This document shows, in pieces, positions 8,368 through 16,494 of a DNA stretch of 64,000 bases. Every line of letters begins with the position of its first letter. Position 1 is the stretch's first letter. Source of the DNA: Candidatus Woesearchaeota archaeon (GTDB lineage Archaea; Nanobdellota; Nanobdellia; Woesearchaeales; ARS49); NCBI GenBank assembly GCA_019322895.1, contig JAHWHZ010000001.1, positions 310,001 through 374,000 of the forward strand. The letters are read 5' to 3'. The notes beneath the pieces were generated by a model that made no database searches, was not told the DNA's origin, and saw nothing but the letters and a program-made list of their open reading frames with translations. The translations under genes and the position numbers were made by a program.

Positions 8368-9447
8368 ATGATTTCAATTATCGGCGCAGGGCCTTCTGGA
8401 TGCTTTCTTGCATATAAGCTTGCAAAAGCAGGTTTTGAAGTCAGTATTTTTGAAGAGCATGAAAAAGCAGGCCTGCCTGTGCAATGCACTGGCCTCGTAA
8501 CTCCAAACCTGTTTAACCTAGTCCCATTAAAGAAATCATTTATTGTCAACAAGTTCAATTCAGTCAAGGTCATTGCACCAAACAATATTTCTGCTGAAAT
8601 AAGAGTGCAGGAATACCTGCTTGACAGGAAAAAATTTGATAATTACTTTCTTGAAAAAGCACTGAATGCTGGCGCTAAAATCCATCTGAATCATAGGTTC
8701 TTGACAAAATCAGGGCAGCATGCAGTCTTACAAAACAAGAATAAAATCAAGAAAATAAAGACAAAAATTCTTATAGGCGCAGACGGCCCATTAAGCCAGG
8801 TTGCAAAAACCGCAAATCTTTACGGCAAGCGGGAATTCTTTATCGGCATGCAGGCAACTGTGCAGGCAGACTTCAGCAAAAACACATACCAAACATTCTT
8901 TGGCAACATTGCGCCTGGCTTTTTTGCATGGATTGTTCCAGAATCCAGCACAAAAGCAAGAATAGGTCTGGCAACAAGAAAAAACACAAGGCATTATTTT
9001 GAGAATTTCCTGAAAAACAAAGGAAAAGTGATTGAAAAGCAGGCAGGCACCATCCCAATATATAATGGCAAAGCAGCTCAAAAAAAGAACACATATCTCA
9101 TCGGCGACGCAGCAACTTTCTGCAAGGCAACTACTGGGGGAGGCCTTGTTCCTGGCCTGCAGTCTGCAAAAATACTGTCAGATTGTATAATCAACAAGAA
9201 TAATTATGAATCTTCTTTAAAGAAATTAAGAAGACAGTTGTGGCTGCATACTTTGCTTAGATCCACACTAGACAGATTTAACACGCGGGATTACAATGAG
9301 TTAGTCAAGCAGATAAGTAATCCAAGAATAAAGCAGCAGTTGTCAAGCAATAACAGGGATTCTCCAATAACACTCCTGCCAAAACTTTTGCTGGCAGAGC
9401 CGAAATTACTTTATTTTAGCAAGTGTCTGCTGCAAAAAAAGGTTTAA
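8368..9447 (+). CDS. geranylgeranyl reductase family FAD-dependent oxidoreductase
   Basis: 359 residues, slightly shorter than usual. The N-terminal Rossmann motif G-A-G-P-S-G (6-11) binds the FAD ADP part, G-A-D-G-P near 134 and the L-I-G-D-A-A motif near 245 complete the flavin site, followed by a Gly-rich T-G-G-G-L-V-P-G. The F-F-A-W-I-V-P stretch near 188 corresponds to the substrate-cavity motif of archaeal digeranylgeranylglycerophospholipid reductases. The likely job is saturation of the isoprenoid chains of archaeal membrane lipids. It could instead reduce the polyprenol carrier used in the adjacent N-glycosylation pathway, since AglB lies directly downstream; paralogues of this family do either. 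The 203-bp gap after it holds a possible folded RNA. Confidence 0.85.
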   Translation: MISIIGAGPSGCFLAYKLAKAGFEVSIFEEHEKAGLPVQCTGLVTPNLFNLVPLKKSFIVNKFNSVKVIAPNNISAEIRVQEYLLDRKKFDNYFLEKALNAGAKIHLNHRFLTKSGQHAVLQNKNKIKKIKTKILIGADGPLSQVAKTANLYGKREFFIGMQATVQADFSKNTYQTFFGNIAPGFFAWIVPESSTKARIGLATRKNTRHYFENFLKNKGKVIEKQAGTIPIYNGKAAQKKNTYLIGDAATFCKATTGGGLVPGLQSAKILSDCIINKNNYESSLKKLRRQLWLHTLLRSTLDRFNTRDYNELVKQISNPRIKQQLSSNNRDSPITLLPKLLLAEPKLLYFSKCLLQKKV

Positions 9448-9464
9448 CTTCCATCTGCTGCGTT

Positions 9465-9566
9465 GTGACCAATGCCGCATGGCGAAGTTTTTGACTTCAT
9501 ATGCAATTACACATAAATCTGAGGCACAGGCAGTTTCATAACCAAGACGTAGCGCGGCATTGATCT
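9465..9566 (+). other. possible structured RNA element in the intergenic gap
   Basis: A 9-bp perfect inverted repeat, CAATGCCGC at 9470-9478 with GCGGCATTG at 9554-9562, encloses a second small hairpin (GAAGT 9484-9488 with ACTTC 9494-9498). A T-rich stretch follows at 9565. No open reading frame of note is present. It could be a small RNA, a leader element for AglB or chance; strand is assumed from the flanking genes. Confidence 0.25.
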
Positions 9567-9605
9567 TTTGCTATCTTGAACTGAATAGTGCTTTCAAAAA
9601 AGAAA

Positions 9606-9615
9606 ACTTTTTAAG
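9606..9615 (+). promoter_or_regulatory. TATA-like box for aglB
   Basis: ACTTTTTAAG at 9606-9615 lies 36-45 nt before ATG 9651. This would give a short leader of roughly 10-15 nt that contains the GGGGGA ribosome site at 9639-9644. Weak but correctly placed. Confidence 0.35.
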
Positions 9616-9650
9616 TGCCACGCCTTTCTCGCAGAATAGGGGGATTTATC

Positions 9651-12600
9651 ATGTCTGATGATGAAATCGCAATAGACTTAAGCAAGATAACTCGGTTTTT
9701 CAAGCGAAAGAAAAAAGAAGAGGATAAGCTAGAAAAAGAAAGAGAAAAAGTAGAGATTAAGATAGAATCTGATAAAGAAGAAGTAAAAGAGCTGAAAAAA
9801 GAAGAACAGAAGATTATTGATAAGGAAATCAAAATAGAGAAACAAAAGATGCATGCACTTGAAAAAGAAAAAAAAGCAATATCATCTGATGATGTCGCGA
9901 TTGACTTTCAGAAGCTCAAGAAATTCTTTATCAAATACCAGATTCCAATATTATTAGTGCTGATTATTCTTCTGCAAGTGATTCCTAATTGGGGATTCCT
10001 TCCATGGGGCGGCATCTGGATGAGAATGCAGACCCAGAACCTGCCGCAGTTAGACACGTCTGCAAGACAGTCTGTAGAGATGCAATATAAATTGCAGATC
10101 ATGCAATCTATAGATCAGCAATATCCGCATCTTCCAGATGCAAGCAAGAAAAAATTAGTTGATGACAAATTTAATGAATTGTTGGAAAAAGAATCGAAAA
10201 CAATCAATGCGCAGAGCAGGGAAGTCGCAGAAGAATGGAAAAAACAGTTTCAATATTCTTCAGATGGCGCGCAGTATGTATATATGCCTGATATTGATCC
10301 TTATCAATATTTAAGACTTGCAAGAAATATGATTGAAAAAGGCCATGGTTATGACGAATTAAAAGATGATATTCCTTGGAATAATCACAAAGTTGCTCCA
10401 TTAGGGCGCCCATATGCTTTTCAATTTCATAGCCTTGTTCTGGCAGGCATTTATACAGTTATGAACTTCTTTAATTCAAATGTTGATTTGATGCATGCAG
10501 CAACATATTTTCCTATAATCTTAATATTCTTGTCTTTGATTCCTGCATTCTTTATCGGTAGGCGTTTTGCAGGCAATGTTGGTGGTTTTTTCACTGCTTC
10601 AATGGTTGCTCTTTGTACTGCCTCTTTTGGCAGGACTCCTTGGGGGCATGCAGATACAGATGCGTATAATGTTTTCTTTCCATTGCTTATTTTGTGGATT
10701 TTTATTGGAGCATTCTCTGTTAAAGATACAAAGAAAAAATACGGATTGCTTATGTTCTCAGGTCTATTAATTGGAATTTATTCTGCTGCTTGGAGTGGTT
10801 GGTGGTATGTATTCTACGCAGTTCTTGGAGGAATGGGCGCGTATATGTTATATCTGCTAGTAGCACATAGAAAAACAATTGCAAAGAATTTTGTGAATAT
10901 ATTTAAAATAAATGCGATTAAGAATACTGTGATTTCTGGAGTAATATTTTTTATTTCTTCAGCGTTTTTTGTTTCTTTAATATCTTCATTTAATAAATTT
11001 ATAATTGCATTCAGTAGACCAATCAAATATAGCGCAATAAAAGAAGCAGCAAGAGCCACATTGTGGCCTAATGTATATACGACTGTTGCAGAACTTAATC
11101 CTGCCTCTCTAAAATCAGTAATTGGTTCTGTCGGAGGGCCTTTTCTCTTTGCAATTGCAGTGCTTGGCGTAATACTTATGTTGCTTAAAAAAGATGAATC
11201 TGGTAAATATGATGTAAAGTATTCTGCATTGCTTGTCGTATGGTTTATTGGAACAATGTATGCTTCTACAAAAGGAGTCAGATTTACTTTGCTTCTTGCG
11301 CCTGCCTTTTCAGTTGCATTTGGCGTAGCATTGGGGCGGATATATCAGAAAGTAACAAACTGGTTTGATAAAGAGCTTAATATGAGCAAAATAATTACTG
11401 GCACTGTTTTGATAGTATTATTTTCAATATTATTAATTGCTCCTGCAAAAGCAGATTTTAAACGGGCAAAAGCGGATATGCCGCTTGTTAATGATGCTTG
11501 GTGGAATAGCTTGACGAAAATAAAAGAAGAGTCAAAATCAGACGCAATAATCAATTCTTGGTGGGATTTTGGTCATCATTTTAAATATATTGCAGATAGG
11601 GCAGTAACATTTGATGGGGGGAGCCAAAACACGCCAATGGCTCATTGGATTGGACACACATTATTAACAGACAATGAAAAAGAAGCAATTGGAATTTTAA
11701 GAATGCTTGATTGCGGCTCTAATACTGCTTTTGAAAGACTTCTGGAAGAAACTGGCGATACTATTGACTCAGTTAATTTACTTTATAAAATAATTGTGCT
11801 TGATAAAATCGCGGCTGCAGGAGAATTGGAAGCTGCTGGAATAAAGAATATTGATGAGGTGCTGAAATATACACACTGCGAGCCTCCTGAAAATTATTTT
11901 ATCACTTCAGGAGATATGTTCAATAAAGCAGGTGTTTGGGGGCATTTTGGAAGCTGGAATTTTGAGAAAGCGTATATTTGGATGAATTTAAGAAAGCTGC
12001 CAAAAGATGAAATGATTAAGATAATGCAGGAAAAGTTCAACTACAGTGATGAAAAAGCAGAGCAGGTCTATTATAAAGTGCAATCAATAGACACTGAAAA
12101 AGAAGCAAATACTTGGATTTCTCCTTGGCCAGGATACACATCCCGTCTTCAAAACTGCAAGACTCAAAATAATGAAATAATCTGCAATAATGGTCTTATT
12201 GTAAACTTAGATGATTTAAGTGCAAAAATAAAGGTTAGCGGAGGAGAAGGTGTTCCAGAATCCTTGGTCTACATAGACGAAAATGGAGAATTTCAAGAAA
12301 AAATTTTTGCAAATTCAAAAATCCCTGTCTCCGCAGTGCTTGTGCTGTCTAAAAATGGTTACCAAAGTCTGTTGTGCGATCCTTTGCATGCAAAAGGCAT
12401 GTTCACCAGATTATTCTTCATGGATGGTCATGGTTTGAAGCATTTTGAATTATTTGATGAGCAGCAGCAGCCAACAGGAGAGATGATTTATGTTTGGAAG
12501 ATTAATTGGGATGGTGGCGAGCCTAGGACTCATCGTGCTCTTATCAAAAAAACAACAGTTTCTCAAGGAGACAACGTTGAAGTGAATTATATCGGCTGGC

Positions 12601-12881
12601 TTGAGAACGGAACTGTCTTTGATTCAAGTATTGCTGGATGGAAAAATAAGAATATCACACAATACAGCAGTTTTGATGCATTTGAAACAAAACCTTTGAA
12701 ATTCAAAAGCTTAAGCAATCAAATGATCATGGGTTTTGATGCCGCAGTTGTCAATATGAACATCAATGAAACAAAGACAGTTAAGATTGCTCCAGAAGAT
12801 GCTTATGGCATTGATCCGGACGCGCATCCAATGGGAAACAAAACATTGAATTTCAAAATAAGGGTTGAAAAAATAAGTTAA
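9651..12881 (+). CDS. aglB: AglB-type oligosaccharyltransferase fused to a C-terminal FKBP domain
   Basis: STT3/AglB transfers the lipid-linked glycan to Asn in N-x-S/T sequons outside the cell. 1076 residues from ATG 9651, chosen because GGGGGA is 6 nt upstream. Order: a cytosolic charged coiled coil (20-75) between two copies of the phrase S-D-D-x-A-I-D-x-x-K-x-x-x-F-F (2-17 and 79-93); first membrane helix (95-112); an external loop with the catalytic D-P-Y-Q-Y (near 215); about 12 further helices with W-G-H-A-D-T-D; the acceptor-binding W-W-D-F-G-H (near 636); an external globular domain; and an FKBP-type peptidyl-prolyl isomerase domain (about 969-1076, with V-x-V-N-Y-I-G-W and the D-A-Y-G turn). 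The FKBP fusion is not part of the usual family and would sit at the outer face, where glycosylated proteins fold. Confidence 0.93.
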   Translation: MSDDEIAIDLSKITRFFKRKKKEEDKLEKEREKVEIKIESDKEEVKELKKEEQKIIDKEIKIEKQKMHALEKEKKAISSDDVAIDFQKLKKFFIKYQIPILLVLIILLQVIPNWGFLPWGGIWMRMQTQNLPQLDTSARQSVEMQYKLQIMQSIDQQYPHLPDASKKKLVDDKFNELLEKESKTINAQSREVAEEWKKQFQYSSDGAQYVYMPDIDPYQYLRLARNMIEKGHGYDELKDDIPWNNHKVAPLGRPYAFQFHSLVLAGIYTVMNFFNSNVDLMHAATYFPIILIFLSLIPAFFIGRRFAGNVGGFFTASMVALCTASFGRTPWGHADTDAYNVFFPLLILWIFIGAFSVKDTKKKYGLLMFSGLLIGIYSAAWSGWWYVFYAVLGGMGAYMLYLLVAHRKTIAKNFVNIFKINAIKNTVISGVIFFISSAFFVSLISSFNKFIIAFSRPIKYSAIKEAARATLWPNVYTTVAELNPASLKSVIGSVGGPFLFAIAVLGVILMLLKKDESGKYDVKYSALLVVWFIGTMYASTKGVRFTLLLAPAFSVAFGVALGRIYQKVTNWFDKELNMSKIITGTVLIVLFSILLIAPAKADFKRAKADMPLVNDAWWNSLTKIKEESKSDAIINSWWDFGHHFKYIADRAVTFDGGSQNTPMAHWIGHTLLTDNEKEAIGILRMLDCGSNTAFERLLEETGDTIDSVNLLYKIIVLDKIAAAGELEAAGIKNIDEVLKYTHCEPPENYFITSGDMFNKAGVWGHFGSWNFEKAYIWMNLRKLPKDEMIKIMQEKFNYSDEKAEQVYYKVQSIDTEKEANTWISPWPGYTSRLQNCKTQNNEIICNNGLIVNLDDLSAKIKVSGGEGVPESLVYIDENGEFQEKIFANSKIPVSAVLVLSKNGYQSLLCDPLHAKGMFTRLFFMDGHGLKHFELFDEQQQPTGEMIYVWKINWDGGEPRTHRALIKKTTVSQGDNVEVNYIGWLENGTVFDSSIAGWKNKNITQYSSFDAFETKPLKFKSLSNQMIMGFDAAVVNMNINETKTVKIAPEDAYGIDPDAHPMGNKTLNFKIRVEKIS

Positions 12882-12910
12882 ATTTTTCTTTTTAAGTATC
12901 TATCATAAAG

Positions 12911-12920
12911 TATTTAAATA
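12911..12920 (+). promoter_or_regulatory. TATA box for the GT2/DUF2304 operon
   Basis: TATTTAAATA at 12911-12920 is a good archaeal TATA match. It predicts a start of transcription near 12940, leaving a leader of about 14 nt that carries the GGGGGTT ribosome site (12943-12949) before ATG 12954. Confidence 0.5.
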
Positions 12921-12953
12921 ACTGACTGTTATAAGAATAAAGTGGGGGTTATA

Positions 12954-13628
12954 ATGAATAACACGCAGATAGTCATTGCAGCGTATAACGAAGAAAAAGC
13001 TATCCCATATGTAATAAATGATTTATATAATCACGGCTATCATAACATAATTGTTGTTGATGACTGTTCTCGCGATAAGACTGCAGAAGTTGCTGAAAAA
13101 ACCGGTGCAACAGTTCTTAGACACATAATCAATCTTGGGCAGGGCGCTGCTCTCAAGACAGGCATTGATTATGCAGTATCAAAAGGAGCAGAAATAATTG
13201 TCACATTTGATGCAGACGGCCAGCACATGGCAAAAGACATACCAAAGCTTGTTCATGCCATAGAACGCGGCTATGATGCTGCTCTTGGAAGCAGATTTCT
13301 TGGAAAAGCAGAAAATATTGGAATTATAAGAAAAATATTCCTAAAAGGTGGCGCTGTTATATTCAGACTTTTTTACAATGTAAAAGTCACAGACTCGCAT
13401 AACGGACTAAGAGCCTTGTCTCGCAGAGCTGCAAAAAAAATTAATATGACTTGCAATAGAATGGAACACGCTTCTGAAATCATTGAAGAGCTTGGGAAGA
13501 AAAAAATAAGATATAGAGAAGTGCCTGTTACAATAAGATACACAGATTATTCAATGAAAAAAGGGCAGAGCACATGGAATGGTTTCAGGATTTTATTCAA
13601 GATGGTTATTAAATTTTTAGGAGGCTAA
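12954..13628 (+). CDS. glycosyltransferase family 2 (polyprenyl-phosphate sugar synthase type)
   Basis: 224 residues, a single GT-A fold without membrane helices. The start of the fold I-V-I-A-A-Y-N-E-E-K (6-15), V-V-D-D-C-S near 35 and the metal-binding D-A-D-G-Q-H near 88 mark a dolichol-phosphate-mannose-synthase-like enzyme, which would move a sugar from a nucleotide donor to a polyprenyl phosphate on the cytosolic side. The sugar cannot be told. ATG 12954 is preferred over GTG 12942 because the GTG lies within the G-rich ribosome site. The next gene starts 3 nt downstream, and the pairing of a GT2 with a DUF2304 membrane protein is a common archaeal and bacterial arrangement. Confidence 0.85.
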   Translation: MNNTQIVIAAYNEEKAIPYVINDLYNHGYHNIIVVDDCSRDKTAEVAEKTGATVLRHIINLGQGAALKTGIDYAVSKGAEIIVTFDADGQHMAKDIPKLVHAIERGYDAALGSRFLGKAENIGIIRKIFLKGGAVIFRLFYNVKVTDSHNGLRALSRRAAKKINMTCNRMEHASEIIEELGKKKIRYREVPVTIRYTDYSMKKGQSTWNGFRILFKMVIKFLGG

Positions 13629-13631
13629 ATA

Positions 13632-13961
13632 ATGGAAATTATAAGCATAATTTTAATCATATTTGCATTGTTTGCCTGGAGTAGAGCCATACTTAATTAT
13701 AAAAAGAAAAGGTTATCTATAAATGAATTTGTTTTTTGGACAATTGTATGGTTCTTAGTAATTCTTGTCAGTCTACTGCCTGCAATATTTAGCGAATTTG
13801 CTGAATTGATTGGTATACAATCAGGCATAAACCTGCTTATATATGTAAGTATTGTTCTATTATTTTATCTAATGTATCGGTTGTATGTAAAAACAAAGCA
13901 AACTCATCAAGAGCTCACAAAAATCGTAAGAAATATTGCTATTCAAAAAAGAAAAAGGTAA
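13632..13961 (+). CDS. DUF2304 small membrane protein
   Basis: 109 residues with three hydrophobic helices (about 2-18, 32-55 and 69-86) and a basic C-terminal tail, matching the DUF2304 layout including the F-W-T-I-V-W-F-L stretch. The family has no proven biochemical activity; it is regularly encoded between or beside GT2 enzymes, and a role as membrane partner or scaffold for the polyprenyl-linked glycosyltransferase is inferred from that. It lies 3 nt after one GT2 gene and directly abuts another. Confidence 0.75.
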   Translation: MEIISIILIIFALFAWSRAILNYKKKRLSINEFVFWTIVWFLVILVSLLPAIFSEFAELIGIQSGINLLIYVSIVLLFYLMYRLYVKTKQTHQELTKIVRNIAIQKRKR

Positions 13962-14906
13962 ATGAACATGAAAAATAAAGAAATAAGTATTGTACTTCCA
14001 ACATATAATGAAGAAAAAAATGTCTTGCTGCTCTATAAAATATTAAAAAAAGTTCTTGATAGATTAAACAAACCCTATGAAATAATTTATGTTGATGACG
14101 GCAGTAAGGACAAGACCTTTGAGAACCTTAAAAAAATGCATAGCATTGATAAAAGAGTCAAGATAATCAAGTTCAGGAGAAATTTTGGCCAGACTGCTGC
14201 ACTCGATGCAGGTTTTAAGTTTGCATCCGGCAATATAATTATTGCATTGGATGCCGACCTCCAGGATGACCCTAGGTATATCCCAAAATTTGTGAATAAG
14301 TTAAATGAAGGGTATGACTGCGTGTGTGCCTGGAGATATAAAAGGAAAGACTCCTTTTCAAAGAAAATTCTTTCCAGAATTGCGAACTTCTTAAGATATA
14401 TCCTAATCAATGATAAAATTCACGATTCTGGCTGCAGTTTCAAGGCATATAGAAAAGAATGTTTCGAGGACCTGGATTTATATGGAGAAATGCATCGTTT
14501 CGTTCCAGCTCTTCTTAAAATGCAGGGCTTTAAAATTACTGAACTAAAAGTAAAACACTATCCGCGAAAATTCGGAAAAACAAAATATAATATTAAAAGA
14601 GTCTTGAAAGGCTTTGTTGATTTACTGAATGTGTGGTTCTGGCAGAAGTTTTCAAGCAGGCCGCTTCATTTGTTTGGCGGAACAGGAATTATTATGTGCG
14701 GTCTGGGAATGCTTGTGGGCATTTATCTGTTGGTACTCAAATTTTTCTTCGGAAAAGGCATTGGAAACAGGCCATTGTTGTTATTGGCGATTTTGCTGGT
14801 GATTTTAGGAATCCAATTCTTGGTTTTTGGTGTTTTAGCCGACCTATTGATGAAGATTTATTATAGAAAAAAGATGAATTATAAGATTAAAGAAATAATA
14901 AAATGA
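13962..14906 (+). CDS. glycosyltransferase family 2 with C-terminal membrane helices (DPM1/GtrB type)
   Basis: 314 residues. The N-terminal GT-A domain (about 8-235) starts S-I-V-L-P-T-Y-N-E-E and contains Y-V-D-D-G-S near 44 and D-A-D-L-Q-D-D-P near 96, the metal-binding motif of polyprenyl-phosphate glycosyltransferases. Two hydrophobic helices (about 238-262 and 272-298) close the protein, as in GtrB/ArnC-like enzymes that make polyprenyl-phosphate-linked sugars for transfer on the outer face. Two Met codons open the frame (13962 and 13968); neither has a clear ribosome site, and coupling to the preceding stop is likely. The product overlaps the next gene by 4 nt (ATGA). Confidence 0.87.
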   Translation: MNMKNKEISIVLPTYNEEKNVLLLYKILKKVLDRLNKPYEIIYVDDGSKDKTFENLKKMHSIDKRVKIIKFRRNFGQTAALDAGFKFASGNIIIALDADLQDDPRYIPKFVNKLNEGYDCVCAWRYKRKDSFSKKILSRIANFLRYILINDKIHDSGCSFKAYRKECFEDLDLYGEMHRFVPALLKMQGFKITELKVKHYPRKFGKTKYNIKRVLKGFVDLLNVWFWQKFSSRPLHLFGGTGIIMCGLGMLVGIYLLVLKFFFGKGIGNRPLLLLAILLVILGIQFLVFGVLADLLMKIYYRKKMNYKIKEIIK

Positions 14907-15511
14907 AAATACTATCACTACTAAAAAAAGTGCCTATTGACTTAGGACAAGGAAATCTAAGGAGAACTACTAAAGGAAAATTAATTGCGCAGGCACTAAT
15001 CCCAAGGGCAAGAGCGGGTATGACTGCATTAGATGTCGGCTGCAGAGAAGGTCACCAAACAAGATACTTACGAAAAAAAGGATATAATGTAACATCAATA
15101 GATATTGAAAAAATAGTCCCCGAATGTATTGTAATGGATGCAAACAAAAAATTAAAATTTGAAGACAATAGTTTTGATTTAATTTGGGGCAGTGAAATTA
15201 TTGAGCATCTTGATAATCCTGCTTTTTCTATCAGCGAATTCAAAAGAGTATTAAAACCAGGAGGAAGACTTATACTTACCACACCCAATAGTTATTTTTG
15301 TCTTGTTAGAGTAGCATACATTTTATTCAATCTATCCCCACGAAAGATTCAACGCAAAGATCATAAGCATTATTTTAATATTCAGAATATAAAACAATTA
15401 TTTCCGCATGGCAGAATCTATGGATTTTTCCCTTATTTACTTCTAAAATTCAAGATTAAAAGATTGGTTGGACTCTTGTCGCCAACATTTGTTATCTTGG
15501 ATAAAAAATAA
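14903..15511 (+). CDS. class I SAM-dependent methyltransferase
   Basis: 202 residues. The SAM-binding motif L-D-V-G-C-R-E-G (about 41-48), an acidic residue at the end of strand 2 (S-I-D-I-E near 64), the E-I-I-E-H-L motif near 99 and L-K-P-G-G-R near 122 mark a Methyltransf_11-type Rossmann enzyme. Its substrate is unknown; it is translationally coupled (ATGA) to a polyprenyl glycosyltransferase, so methylation of a sugar or of a glycan end is the most likely use. It is the last gene of the plus-strand run that began with the GT2 at 12954 and converges with the flippase-like gene 2 nt away. Confidence 0.82.
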   Translation: MKILSLLKKVPIDLGQGNLRRTTKGKLIAQALIPRARAGMTALDVGCREGHQTRYLRKKGYNVTSIDIEKIVPECIVMDANKKLKFEDNSFDLIWGSEIIEHLDNPAFSISEFKRVLKPGGRLILTTPNSYFCLVRVAYILFNLSPRKIQRKDHKHYFNIQNIKQLFPHGRIYGFFPYLLLKFKIKRLVGLLSPTFVILDKK

Positions 15512-15513
15512 GT

Positions 15514-16494
15514 TTACTTTTTACGTATAGCAAATAGTTTCAAGCAAGCAAGCCCGCTTATTCCTAAAATCATAAAAAATAGAATAACAATCAAATGATA
15601 TACAAACGAGGAAGATATTGCGATTTCTTTTGAGAGACCCAATAGAAAAAAGAAGATGGACCATGCTGCTTCTATTGTTCCAAATCCTGCAATTCCATGT
15701 ATAGGCAGCATAACTGCAAAAAATGTCAGAGAGACGCCTGCAACAATTGTCCAAAATGTAAGAGTAATTCCCATTCCTGCAAATAACGCGCAGCACATTA
15801 AATAAATTGAAATCCATGTCAGAATTGAAAACAAAGCTATGATAAAAATATGCTTTATCGACTTCATTGTATTGAAATGTCTGATAGTTTCCTGCATTTT
15901 CGTTAGGATAAATTTAATAATTTTTGATTTTTTAATCTGTTTAAGCGCCAACAGTTTCTTTAAAATCTTAAGATACGTTTTATTAAAAAATACAAGCGAT
16001 ATTATTAGCAGAACAAGAACAAACAGGATTATGCATGTTGCAAAAAGAATTGTATGCATGGGTTGTTTTAAGTCTATGAAAAATACAGAAATAATAAATA
16101 TTACTGCAATGGCTGCGAAATCAAAAGCCCTTGCAACAAAAAGACTGAACATTGCTTTAGTGCCGCTTATTTTTTGTTTTTTAATCAGATATATGAAAGA
16201 TAACTCCCCTGTTCTAAATGGAAGCAGCTGGTTAATCATGTTGTGGACGCACACAATATTAAATAAAAGAAACATCCTGAGTTCGTGTGTCAGCAAGAAT
16301 TTGAATCTCCATGCCCGGAACACATAGCTAAATACGTAACATATGAATGCAAACAGTATCCAATACAAGGATAATCTGGAAAATAACTCGCTCAAGTCAT
16401 GAACGGTTATTTGAGTCAGCAGGAAATAAACCAAGACAAAAGCAAGGATAACTGCAAAAACTATCTTAACTGCCTTTTTTTGTTTTTTTATCAT
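15514..16494 (-). CDS. lysylphosphatidylglycerol synthase-type flippase-like membrane protein (UPF0104)
   Basis: 326 residues with about eight membrane helices. The family landmarks F-R-A-W-R-F-K-F-L-L near residue 60 and N-x3-P-F-R-T-G-E near 88-98 are present. The domain (LPG_synthase_TM, also called AglD-like in Haloarchaea) is known as the membrane part of lipid flippase/synthase proteins, and the archaeal members occur in N-glycosylation loci. A role in moving or handling polyprenyl-linked sugars is inferred. The start overlaps the stop of the upstream methyltransferase by 4 nt, forming a minus-strand operon with it and the GT39 gene. Confidence 0.82.
   Translation of the reverse strand: MIKKQKKAVKIVFAVILAFVLVYFLLTQITVHDLSELFSRLSLYWILFAFICYVFSYVFRAWRFKFLLTHELRMFLLFNIVCVHNMINQLLPFRTGELSFIYLIKKQKISGTKAMFSLFVARAFDFAAIAVIFIISVFFIDLKQPMHTILFATCIILFVLVLLIISLVFFNKTYLKILKKLLALKQIKKSKIIKFILTKMQETIRHFNTMKSIKHIFIIALFSILTWISIYLMCCALFAGMGITLTFWTIVAGVSLTFFAVMLPIHGIAGFGTIEAAWSIFFFLLGLSKEIAISSSFVYHLIVILFFMILGISGLACLKLFAIRKK

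Noticed and set aside
8211..8585. 124-codon minus-strand frame over the geranylgeranyl reductase start
   Set aside because: It covers the intergenic promoter region and the FAD motif of the real gene, so it cannot be coding at the same time with any support.
10567..11059. Plus and minus shadow frames inside aglB
   Set aside because: The AglB frame carries the membrane helices and catalytic motifs here; the others have no start signal or composition of real genes.
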